Positions 47,927 through 57,436 of a stretch of 64,000 bases of DNA are shown in pieces. This DNA comes from Candidatus Woesearchaeota archaeon (GTDB lineage Archaea; Nanobdellota; Nanobdellia; Woesearchaeales; GW2011-AR4), in assembly GCA_016180235.1 (NCBI GenBank), contig JACPBQ010000002.1, positions 128,206 to 192,205 of the forward strand, in the 5' to 3' direction. Below the pieces are notes generated by a model that saw only the letters and a list, made by a program, of their open reading frames with translations, made no database searches and was not told the origin of the DNA. Position 1 is the stretch's first letter; each line of letters starts with the position of its first letter. The translations under genes were made by a program, and so were the position numbers.

Positions 47927-49816
47927 TTGAAAAATAAAATGTCCAAAAAAAGAGGTCAGGCAACTATTTTTATGGTAATGGCGATAATCATATTGCTTCT
48001 TGGATCTTTTTTCTTCTTTGCCCAAAGGGCTTCTCTGGAAAAAACCGAATTGATAAGCCCTGAAACAGCGCCTGTAAAAAGCTTCATAGACACGTGCATA
48101 ACAGATGTTGCGAGGCAGGGAATAACAATTTTAGGATTGAATGGGGGATATATAAATTTCCCGGATGAGATAGAAAGAAGCCCAAGGAGCTACCTGCAGC
48201 TTGGCCCCGTAAGCAGCATAAAAAACCCATACTGGTGGTATGACGGCATTGAAAGCGTCCCGTCAGAAAGCTTTATTGCAGGCCAGATAGAGGGCTATAT
48301 TGCCTCAAACCTTGACAGCTGCATAAGCGGCTTTACAGCCTTTAACCAGCTTGATTTAAAGCAAAAAGGAAAGCTTGAGGTAAAGGTAACGCTTAACGAG
48401 AATGATGTGACTGTAGATGTGAATTATCCCCTGGAGCTTGCAAACAAGCTTAACAGCACCACAATAATGCTGGAAAATTTTAAGGAAACCCTGCCAATCA
48501 GGCTGAAGAAGGCCTATGAGACGGCAAAAGACATCTATGAGTCTGAAAAAAGGAGTTTTTTCCTGGAGTTCAAGACAACAGACCTTATATCCATGGATGA
48601 GAGCATACCCACAACTGGCATAGAAACATCCTGCAGGGAGAAAACATGGCGCGTTGACCGGGTGCAGGAAAAGCTGAAGAGGCTCCTCAATGTAAACCTG
48701 CCTTATATCAACATAGTTAATTCTGACTTTAATGAAAATGCCTATGTGCCAAACCCATTCGGGGAAGACACCTATAAGGACTCTTACTATGAGAAGCACT
48801 ATAAGTGGCAGGTATCGGATAAGGATTATGCTGGTTTGAAGGTTTCATTCGCCTACGAGGAAAGCTGGCCAATGCAGTTTAACGCAAGGCCGAGCAGCAA
48901 TGGCATAATGAAATCAAATGCCCAGAAAAGCCAGGGCTTCCTCGATTTCTTCTGCCTGCATATATGGCACTTTACCTATGATGCGGTATATCCTGTAAGG
49001 ATTACCATAACAGACATTGCTCCTGAATCCGAGCCCTACCAGTTTAACTTTGCATTCAAGGTAAGCGTTGACCACAATCAGCCAAGGAGGGAAAATTTTG
49101 CATCGACATTATTCGAGCAGCCGGATTTAGGCAATCAGGAAGAATACTGCAACGATGTTGTAAATGACATTACAGTATACACCGTGGAAAACACAACAGT
49201 ACAGAAGGATGTGGCGCATGTCAACCTCACATTCGTCTGCGGGGTATTTAGCTGCAATATGGGGGAAACAGACTGGCTCAGCTTTGGCGCTGCAGCAGGC
49301 CTTACCAAAGCATTCCCTTACTGTGTAAACGGGATCCTTAGAGGCAGCAGGGAGGGGTTTGAGGATGGCCAGATGTTCATGCGCACAGAAACTCCGGGTA
49401 CATACATCCTTCACCTTAAGCCCGTAAAGGAATTCCAGTATTATGATATCGTTAAGCATGACTTTGACAATCCCATTGCAGAAAGCGGATTGAGGGAAAA
49501 TGAGAGAATATCAATAACAATAAAATCCCTGCAGGATAATTTTGAATCTTTTGGGGTTTATCCCATTGAAAGGGATTTCCCGATAAGGCTGCTCAATGAT
49601 AACCAGGAATATGAAGTGACGATCTACCTGTCAGACGAAGACAGCATCATTGGCGGCTACAAGGGAATATGGAAAGTTTCCCCTGAGCAGGTGGCAAGCG
49701 CAAAAAAAATAAGATTCCACGTCCTGGAAAAGCAAGGAAGCGAAGATGAAGCAGCGTTATTTGTTGCAGGGCTTGATTCATACTCCAAAAAAGTTCCGCA
49801 GCCGGAGCTGGTATAG
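47927..49816 (+). CDS. Locus 3 protein A: pilin-like signal, secreted ~628-aa protein
   Basis: 'KKRGQATIFMVMAIIILLLGSFFFFA'; 'FIDTCITDVARQGITILGLNGGYINF...NPYWWY'. Confidence 0.82.
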   Translation: MKNKMSKKRGQATIFMVMAIIILLLGSFFFFAQRASLEKTELISPETAPVKSFIDTCITDVARQGITILGLNGGYINFPDEIERSPRSYLQLGPVSSIKNPYWWYDGIESVPSESFIAGQIEGYIASNLDSCISGFTAFNQLDLKQKGKLEVKVTLNENDVTVDVNYPLELANKLNSTTIMLENFKETLPIRLKKAYETAKDIYESEKRSFFLEFKTTDLISMDESIPTTGIETSCREKTWRVDRVQEKLKRLLNVNLPYINIVNSDFNENAYVPNPFGEDTYKDSYYEKHYKWQVSDKDYAGLKVSFAYEESWPMQFNARPSSNGIMKSNAQKSQGFLDFFCLHIWHFTYDAVYPVRITITDIAPESEPYQFNFAFKVSVDHNQPRRENFASTLFEQPDLGNQEEYCNDVVNDITVYTVENTTVQKDVAHVNLTFVCGVFSCNMGETDWLSFGAAAGLTKAFPYCVNGILRGSREGFEDGQMFMRTETPGTYILHLKPVKEFQYYDIVKHDFDNPIAESGLRENERISITIKSLQDNFESFGVYPIERDFPIRLLNDNQEYEVTIYLSDEDSIIGGYKGIWKVSPEQVASAKKIRFHVLEKQGSEDEAALFVAGLDSYSKKVPQPELV

Positions 49817-49817
49817 G

Positions 49818-52800
49818 ATGAAATCAAAAGGTACATTAATCCAGTTTATTGCATTGCTTTTGTTAGAGATAATAATATTGTATCCTGTAAGCTTTGTGCA
49901 TGCCTTGGACATTTCAAATGTTCAGATAACGGACGTAAGCTCCAGTTCTGCAAGGATAAAGTGGTTTACGGATGAGGTTGCGGATGGCAAGGTAAAGTAC
50001 GGCCCGACAAAAGACCTTGGGTTTACTTCCAGGCACAGCACTTTTATTTTTGAGCACAGCCAGCTGCTGCAGGGCCTTGATTCGGAAAAGACCTATTTCC
50101 TTGAGATAGAGTCATCAAACGTAAATGGAGACATTAAAGCAGACAACAACAACGGCCAGATGTATTCTTTCACCACAAAAGACATCACTCCTCCTGCAAA
50201 AGTGGAAGGGCTTGCAGTAACAGGCAAGACCAAAAGCTCCATAACGATGGCATGGCAGGCATCAGGCGCCCAGGACTTAAGCCGCTATAATATTTTCAGG
50301 AACAGCATAAGGATTGCAAATTCAACAGGCACGACATTCACAGACACAGGCCTTAATCCGGGATCGTCTTTTTCCTATAAAGTATCGGCAGTTGATGCGG
50401 CAGGAAATGAAGGTGCGCAGTCTGACACCGTGATTGTATCAACGGAAGCATCAGGCCTTTCCAGCCCGGTGATTAGCGATGTGGATATAGCGGAAATAAC
50501 TGACACAAGCGCAACAATAACGTGGCTGACAAGCAAAAACAGCACCTCGATTGTTTTCTTTGGGGCTGACCAGGCACTCGATAGGGTGGAAGAGATAAAG
50601 CAGCCGGCAAGGAACCATTCCGTAACTCTTGAAGATCTCGAAAAAGGCGCTTCTTACAGTTTTATTGCAGGCTCATGCGATAATGACAATAACTGCGCAA
50701 ATTCTTCGTTATCAACCTTTAAAGCCGGGCTTGGCGCGATAGCCCCGTCAATCAATGCAACAATCCCCATGTTTGTAAACAAAAAAGAGATTGGCATAGC
50801 AGGGTCGATAGAGCCTTTTTCGTCAGTTAAGCTTTTTGTAAATGACTTGAACTTCCCTGCAAGGGCATTGGACAGCAAGGAAACTTCAAAAGGCACATTT
50901 GAATTCCAGGATGTGCAGCTGCAGAAGGAGAATGTTATAAAGCTTCTTGCCACGGACAAGGCAGGCAATAAGAATGAGGCCATTTTCAGGGTAAGCGTCG
51001 ATACGGAAAATCCCGTTGTTATTATTGACCAGGTCCCGGGAATGACATCAAAGAAGAATTTGACAATTATAGGAACAGTAGACGAGCCTGTCTTCATAAA
51101 TTTCTTCCTGAGGTTCGGCTCGAAAGAAAAGCCGGAGAAGATAACAGGGCTTAAGGGCGCTGCAAAAAACAATTCGGTAACGCTGGAATGGAATGAGACA
51201 AAAGACAGGGATTTCAGCCATTATGTGGTCTACAGGAAAGATGTCGGGCCGATAGCGGTTGCAAAACCGGCATCATACGATACATATACGGACTTGCTCG
51301 TCAACAAGGGGCAGGAATACTCCTATTGGATTACCGCAATAGACAAATTCGGCAAGGAAAGCGACAAGTCTGATGCTGTTGCAGTAAAAGTCACTGAAGG
51401 AAGGCAGGATATACCAAAGCCGCAGCCTATAGACAGCCTCATCATAGAAAAGCCTGAGTTAAATATCAGCGTGAATAATTCTTTTTCAGGGTCATTAAAG
51501 CTTGAAAAAGATGGCGATTACACCCTGTTGATGGAGGTAATTGACAGGGCAAATAATAGGGTTACCGTCCAGAGAACATTGACATTGGACACAAAAAAAC
51601 CCGACATAAAGATTACAAATCCCCCGTCAGGCACGATGATATTTGAAAACTATGCAAATGAGATTGATATCAAAGGCATAACAGAGCCAAATGCAAAGGT
51701 TCATTTATACATAGAAAGGACTCCTTTGGGGCCGTTAAATAGATCAGCAGATATAGCTGGCTTGCCTGACGACATATTCAATATTGATGACTCTAAGCTT
51801 GACGCTGACTGCGCATTAAAGATTGGCGGGAAAAATTTCTGCCCGGAATCAGCTGATTTTTCCACCACAGCGGACAGCGCAGGCAATTTTGAGTTTGACA
51901 ATGTGGATATAACAAGCATTGCAGCTGCGGGCTTAAGCATAGAGCAGGTTCCCGGAACCCGGCTTATGGAAGAGATCAGGCCGGAAACAACGAAAACCTC
52001 AAGGCTTATTTTTATAGCGACTGACCCAGTGGGATTAAGAAATGCAAAAGAGCATACGGTAAGGGTAGGTACATGCTGGTCGGGGAACCAGAGCTGGGAC
52101 CTTATCCCATTGTCAGAATTCCAGAGCCCGACATTCCTCAGCCCCCAAAGGCTTGCTGAAAACAAGGAAAGCATTTATTTCTTCTTTAATTATTCCTATA
52201 TCGGCCGCGGCAAAGACGGGAAAATAGACAGCGTCTCTCTGCAAAAAGCCTGCTCAGGCACAGAAGTTTTAGGCGATAAGAGGTTTAACACAAGCTGCAA
52301 GATACTCCCATCGGGAGGCTTCTCGACTGCAGTGAATCCCGAAGGCACTGTGACATACACCCAGATTAAGCTGAACAGGGTCGAGAATATGGACAAGTTC
52401 CTGCAGAACGACTGGAATGACTTCTTCAATTCTTTGAGCAATGAACTGGCATTCCCCCTCAAGTTTACCATAAGGTACAGGCATACAGTAGACGGGAAAG
52501 AGATTGTTGAGACACAGACAACATGCCAGGAAGTGAGTTATGTCATGGACAACAGCATAATAGACCCAAGAGAGATTCTTCCGGACTGGCTTTTGTATGA
52601 TTTCGTTGATTTCCTGCAGAACTCAATAAAGGCAGTTAATGATATCAACGAGCAGCTTAGCAAAGTAGTTGATTTTGTGACTGTGGGCTGCGTTTCAAGC
52701 TTCGTTTTGAGGATACCGGTGCAATTTTACAGGCGCCTTATAACCTTCAGCGAGGAAAAGATATTCCAGCTTAAGGATATAAGCAAAAGCATCATCCCGG

Positions 52801-55800
52801 GGTCCAACAACCTTATAAAATTCAATGTTAAGACTGAGCAGGACCAGGAATACTGCAATGCTGTTGCAAACAGCGTCAAAACCCAGTACAAGCTAGGCGC
52901 AGAAAAAAATGCATTATTTGGCTTAAAGCTGAAATATTTCAGCGATAATGACTTGAAAAGATGCTTCCCGGAGGTTGCGGGCATATGGGATACTGAGGCA
53001 TCATTATACACTGCATACAGGTACACTTGCGACAGGATTTTCGGGCATCAGACTCCATCAGCATGGACTGAAAACCTGGATGATGAGAGGATATACCAGA
53101 GGATTCTGGAAGGCAGCCAATGCCCGAATGATCAAAGTGTTTATGGAAGGCCGATACAGGCTGTCAAATGCAGCGAGGCTGCCCCGCAATTCTTCGCAAG
53201 GCAGTTTTTTGCAGTGCAGAACCAGGATCGCTTTGGAGTGGATGATATCTGCTTTGTAGTCCCTATCAGCAACATAGGCACCGGGCAATTAGGCAGCGCC
53301 CAAAGAGGCAATCAGCTGTTCCAGTTAGGCAAGCTCGTTGAAGGGACTCAAAATATTTATGAGATTACAGGAGTAACCCAAATAGGCTATTCTACCGAAG
53401 TAAGGTATGCAATAAAGCAGACAGAAAAAAGCTTCCTCACAAACAGGCCGGAAACATGCGAGCAGTTATGCACTGGAAGCGCGCCTGGCTTGCAGAAAGA
53501 TACTGCTATAATGGACGGTAAAACTTATAACACTTACCCTATAAAAGACCTGAAAAAAGATCCAAGAAACCCGACCGATCCTAATAAGAAAGCTATTCCT
53601 GTATGTGAAACAGCTGCACGGTGCAATGAATGGGCTGCGCAGGCTGCACAGACTGGCCAAAAGGCAGAGATTGTACTTTCTGATAATTCCGGCAAAGAAG
53701 TGGTAGTAAATATAGACACTGCAAAAAGGCAGGGCTATACAAGCGACTGCTTTCCCCCGAAAACTGAGTTTTCAGATGTAAGCGACAATCCCCAGCAAAG
53801 GTATGAATGCTGCTGCTTAAACACAAAAAGCCAAACTGCTCCAACAGTATATTATCTTTATGATGATTTCAACAGGTACGAGGATGACAAAGGCGCAAAG
53901 CAGAGTTCATTCCAATCAAAGTCAGGTGAGGGAGTTCCTGCTGGTTTTAATGACATGCAGTGGAGCTACAGGTACTGGAAAGAAGGGTATATTACTTTAT
54001 CCAAACAGACTACACAATCAGGAAGGAATATCCAGCACAACCAGTACAATCCAAACAGGTACATAGAAGGGAGGGATTATCCTGCATGTTTTGGCCAGAA
54101 TAATTACCTGTATGATGGCGGCTTGCTCAGCCCCGGGCCTGCAGAAGGCGATGTTGGAAAGTTGGTCATGATAGATTCCAGGCAGCAGTTTGAAAGCGCA
54201 TTTTTCTGCGCCAATATCGCTGGCATACAGAACCGGCTTGTCATGCTGAATAATATGCAAAGCGCCCTGGCAAGCTGCCTCATAGATGTCAGGCAAACAG
54301 GGACCTCGGATGCTGCTGCATGCAAGGAATTCTTCACAAGATATGTATGCTCTTCAGTATGGCAGGCAATTAACTTCGCCCAAAGCTTGTTTACAGACTC
54401 ATGCTCATTATCGCCTATCGCGCTGGATGCAAATGCAACTGAAGATTATGCTGCTACAATAAGCGACGGCTTTAAGGCTGTGACGCAAAGCATTACAGAT
54501 TCCCAATCAGAGCTTGCAGGTGAATATGGAAATGCTGAATTGAATAATTTATTGGGGACGGGTACAGGAGAGATCGCAAGGAAAGTCTGCTTGGCAGCAT
54601 TCGGCTATGACTGGGACTTGAGCCTGCAGAATATTGTTGATGCTGCTTACTCCCAATCATTTGAAACCCTTGTGCAAAAAACAACAGGAACAAGAGAGTA
54701 TTTGACGATAGATCCGACAAGCGGCCAGGCAAGATACGATTACAGGTCTTCATGGATAATAAATCCGGGATGTGAAATTGAAAGCTATAGGGTGGAATTG
54801 GCATGCGTAAGCAGGAATGAATTGAATAGGGAAGGAGCCTTTGTTGATCCTTTATCCTCTATTGGAGTAGCTTCCAGAGGTATAAGATGCGATGCAGTAG
54901 GAAGTCCCGATGGGAATAACTGTGACTGCCTGAATCTTGACAAGGAGCAGACCAGGACATTTTTCACATCAAAAGGCAAATTGCTGCAGAACAAGTTTGT
55001 GCAGCAGGCCCAGGACGAGATTGTCTCCTCGCTATACAGGTATGACCACCTCAAGTTTACTTTAAGGCCAAGCCCTAAGCTGAAAGGCAATTTGAGAAGC
55101 ACCTGCTTCCCGCCGGGGCATGAGGACGGGGTATTCTATTTCCCGTTAAGCGACAAGACAGCCAGGGACATAGCTGCATGCAAGCTGGAGCCTATATCGG
55201 GAGTTTTCCAATGCACTGGTGCTCTTGACTTCTGGAGCAAGAAAGGGCTGGCTAATATAGTGGATGTCACAATAAACGGGGAAAAGCCAAAAGACAATTC
55301 ATTCACAGTATTCAGGGGAGATCCTCTAATATTGACACCGACAATTTTCAAGACTCCTGGTTCTCCGAGCAAATGTTTGGTGATGCAGCTTGAGAAGCAG
55401 GGAGTAGGGATAAATTATCCAAAGGTAGAGACCATAAACGTTGATGGCACATACCAGTACTCCCCTATAACGCTGGATGAGAATGTGCAGCCAGTCCAGA
55501 ATCTGGGGATTTTGCCGTCAGCACGATTTGATGGATGCGAATCAGTAGACAAGGCATCAAGGTTGTGCCAGGATATAATGTCAAGGCAAAGGCCAACTAT
55601 CGGGGTTTTGCAGAGAGGAAATATTCAGGATATTGATTTGGCTGTAACTTTCATTGATGAAAAACCCGAAGATGGAAGGATCGACACAAGTGAAAGCAGC
55701 CAGGATATAATGCAGGTAAGTATATTGGGAAGCGCTGTTGATTCAAAAGTATTGGGAAAAGGTGGTTGGTATGATGAAAGCAGGAAAAAGCCTGTTATCG

Positions 55801-56591
55801 ACAAGCCGGAATACAACATAAAACTGCAGATAAACAGCGTTCCTCCTTTTACATCTGAAGTCAAATCAGCGACGTATACGCAGCTGATACCTTCAATAAC
55901 CGGCAGTCAGACCGGCATAAGCTCAACTGGCATAAATACTTTTACTAATCTAAATACCCTCTCTGACAACATATGGCGCTTAAGGTTAAGCCTGTTTGAA
56001 GCAGATGAGAATACTTTCCTCTGCCAAAGGTATAATGCAGGTGAATTAGTGCAGTACCAGGGGACAAAGCAGGAAAAAACATACACAATAAGGGTTGCAG
56101 GCCAAAGCCTTGATGCAGACGCTCCCAGGGTAACGGTAAATGTTTTTCCTGCAGAAATTAAGCAAACAGGCGAAACAGCAAGATTGACTGTTGAGGCAAC
56201 TGATGAAACAAAGCTGGGAAAGATCAATTTTGAGTTGACAAAGCCCGGAGCATTTAGATCCAATTGGAATAATGTTAACAGCCAGCTTGAAAGCCTTTGC
56301 AGGTCGGATGCCTTGCAGGGGAGCGGGGACAGCAAAGTATGCCTGATAGATGTTGACGGCAGCAAGCTTGATGCTGATATACCCGGGACATACAGGGTTA
56401 CGGTAACAGTGCCTGATGAGGATAAAATATCCCATCTTACAACAAGGGAAGCGACAATCGAGGTCCTATGCGGCCCTTCATCTGACAATTCCTATGGGGT
56501 GTGCATGCAGGGAGGAAGGTGTAGCAATGTATTGAAAGATGTAGGCAACTGCCAGACAGGATTTGAGTGCTGCAGAAGGTTCCAGGGTTGA
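49818..56591 (+). CDS. Locus 3 giant secreted protein (~2257 aa) with fibronectin-III-like N-term and Cys modules
   Basis: 'MKSKGTLIQFIALLLLEIIILYPVSFVHA' signal; 'DITPPAKVEGLAVTGKTKSSITMAWQ' FnIII; Cys-rich C-term 'CGPSSDNSYGVCMQGGRCSNVLKDVGNCQTGFECCRRFQG'. Confidence 0.82.
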   Translation: MKSKGTLIQFIALLLLEIIILYPVSFVHALDISNVQITDVSSSSARIKWFTDEVADGKVKYGPTKDLGFTSRHSTFIFEHSQLLQGLDSEKTYFLEIESSNVNGDIKADNNNGQMYSFTTKDITPPAKVEGLAVTGKTKSSITMAWQASGAQDLSRYNIFRNSIRIANSTGTTFTDTGLNPGSSFSYKVSAVDAAGNEGAQSDTVIVSTEASGLSSPVISDVDIAEITDTSATITWLTSKNSTSIVFFGADQALDRVEEIKQPARNHSVTLEDLEKGASYSFIAGSCDNDNNCANSSLSTFKAGLGAIAPSINATIPMFVNKKEIGIAGSIEPFSSVKLFVNDLNFPARALDSKETSKGTFEFQDVQLQKENVIKLLATDKAGNKNEAIFRVSVDTENPVVIIDQVPGMTSKKNLTIIGTVDEPVFINFFLRFGSKEKPEKITGLKGAAKNNSVTLEWNETKDRDFSHYVVYRKDVGPIAVAKPASYDTYTDLLVNKGQEYSYWITAIDKFGKESDKSDAVAVKVTEGRQDIPKPQPIDSLIIEKPELNISVNNSFSGSLKLEKDGDYTLLMEVIDRANNRVTVQRTLTLDTKKPDIKITNPPSGTMIFENYANEIDIKGITEPNAKVHLYIERTPLGPLNRSADIAGLPDDIFNIDDSKLDADCALKIGGKNFCPESADFSTTADSAGNFEFDNVDITSIAAAGLSIEQVPGTRLMEEIRPETTKTSRLIFIATDPVGLRNAKEHTVRVGTCWSGNQSWDLIPLSEFQSPTFLSPQRLAENKESIYFFFNYSYIGRGKDGKIDSVSLQKACSGTEVLGDKRFNTSCKILPSGGFSTAVNPEGTVTYTQIKLNRVENMDKFLQNDWNDFFNSLSNELAFPLKFTIRYRHTVDGKEIVETQTTCQEVSYVMDNSIIDPREILPDWLLYDFVDFLQNSIKAVNDINEQLSKVVDFVTVGCVSSFVLRIPVQFYRRLITFSEEKIFQLKDISKSIIPGSNNLIKFNVKTEQDQEYCNAVANSVKTQYKLGAEKNALFGLKLKYFSDNDLKRCFPEVAGIWDTEASLYTAYRYTCDRIFGHQTPSAWTENLDDERIYQRILEGSQCPNDQSVYGRPIQAVKCSEAAPQFFARQFFAVQNQDRFGVDDICFVVPISNIGTGQLGSAQRGNQLFQLGKLVEGTQNIYEITGVTQIGYSTEVRYAIKQTEKSFLTNRPETCEQLCTGSAPGLQKDTAIMDGKTYNTYPIKDLKKDPRNPTDPNKKAIPVCETAARCNEWAAQAAQTGQKAEIVLSDNSGKEVVVNIDTAKRQGYTSDCFPPKTEFSDVSDNPQQRYECCCLNTKSQTAPTVYYLYDDFNRYEDDKGAKQSSFQSKSGEGVPAGFNDMQWSYRYWKEGYITLSKQTTQSGRNIQHNQYNPNRYIEGRDYPACFGQNNYLYDGGLLSPGPAEGDVGKLVMIDSRQQFESAFFCANIAGIQNRLVMLNNMQSALASCLIDVRQTGTSDAAACKEFFTRYVCSSVWQAINFAQSLFTDSCSLSPIALDANATEDYAATISDGFKAVTQSITDSQSELAGEYGNAELNNLLGTGTGEIARKVCLAAFGYDWDLSLQNIVDAAYSQSFETLVQKTTGTREYLTIDPTSGQARYDYRSSWIINPGCEIESYRVELACVSRNELNREGAFVDPLSSIGVASRGIRCDAVGSPDGNNCDCLNLDKEQTRTFFTSKGKLLQNKFVQQAQDEIVSSLYRYDHLKFTLRPSPKLKGNLRSTCFPPGHEDGVFYFPLSDKTARDIAACKLEPISGVFQCTGALDFWSKKGLANIVDVTINGEKPKDNSFTVFRGDPLILTPTIFKTPGSPSKCLVMQLEKQGVGINYPKVETINVDGTYQYSPITLDENVQPVQNLGILPSARFDGCESVDKASRLCQDIMSRQRPTIGVLQRGNIQDIDLAVTFIDEKPEDGRIDTSESSQDIMQVSILGSAVDSKVLGKGGWYDESRKKPVIDKPEYNIKLQINSVPPFTSEVKSATYTQLIPSITGSQTGISSTGINTFTNLNTLSDNIWRLRLSLFEADENTFLCQRYNAGELVQYQGTKQEKTYTIRVAGQSLDADAPRVTVNVFPAEIKQTGETARLTVEATDETKLGKINFELTKPGAFRSNWNNVNSQLESLCRSDALQGSGDSKVCLIDVDGSKLDADIPGTYRVTVTVPDEDKISHLTTREATIEVLCGPSSDNSYGVCMQGGRCSNVLKDVGNCQTGFECCRRFQG

Positions 56592-56593
56592 AA

Positions 56594-57436
56594 ATGGCCT
56601 CTGAAAATAAAATTATAAGCTCGCTGAAAGAGTCATTTTTAATAATCAAAAAAAACAAGAGGATTTTTTTGCTGGTTTTTATTCTTCAGGTTTTATTCAT
56701 TTCATTTGTAATTGCGGCCAATGCATACTACGTGCCGCGGATATTGCAGAGCATACAGGATGCAATAGGCTATGCGGAAGCGCTGAATATAAATCCCGAA
56801 GCTGGGGATATCGGCATATTGCAGCAGAAAAGCCCCCTCGGCGAAGATCCATTATTGATAAGCAGAAATTACAGCCTAATTATTAAAAATTCCATTAGTT
56901 TATTGGTTCTTATTTTTTTGATATTTGCCGTTGTCAATGGCCTGGCATGGTATTTTGCATCCAATATAGCGGAAAAAAGGAAAAAATTGTTTTCATTGAA
57001 GGGCATTTTTCCTTATATGCTGAAATTTTTCATTATGTCGGTTTTTTTGTCATTTTTCATCTATTTATTGGCCTATAACCTTGTTAATATTGCATTCAGC
57101 GGCTACCTTTCAGTAAAACCTATGGATTTTATTCCGTTATTGTTGATAGTTGTAATGGCCATATATTTCATCCATATTTCGGTCCCGATACTTGATAAAA
57201 TCAGGCTTAAAGAAACGCCAAAAAAAATAATTCGATTGGGAGCAAAAAAATTTGTTCCGGTAATAATTTCCTATTTGATAATTTTAATTTTTATAATGGC
57301 CTCTTTGTTTTTGATTTTTTATTTTATAGAACTAAATCTGTTTTTATTGCTGGCTTCTGTCTTATTGTCAATTTTCGTCTTTGCCTGGAGCAAAATCTTT
57401 TTTGCTGTTATTATCAGGAAATTAAGCGGCTTGTGA
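56594..57436 (+). CDS. Locus 3 protein D: polytopic membrane protein
   Basis: Start MASENKI after SD-like context; 5-6 TMs. Confidence 0.72.
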   Translation: MASENKIISSLKESFLIIKKNKRIFLLVFILQVLFISFVIAANAYYVPRILQSIQDAIGYAEALNINPEAGDIGILQQKSPLGEDPLLISRNYSLIIKNSISLLVLIFLIFAVVNGLAWYFASNIAEKRKKLFSLKGIFPYMLKFFIMSVFLSFFIYLLAYNLVNIAFSGYLSVKPMDFIPLLLIVVMAIYFIHISVPILDKIRLKETPKKIIRLGAKKFVPVIISYLIILIFIMASLFLIFYFIELNLFLLLASVLLSIFVFAWSKIFFAVIIRKLSGL

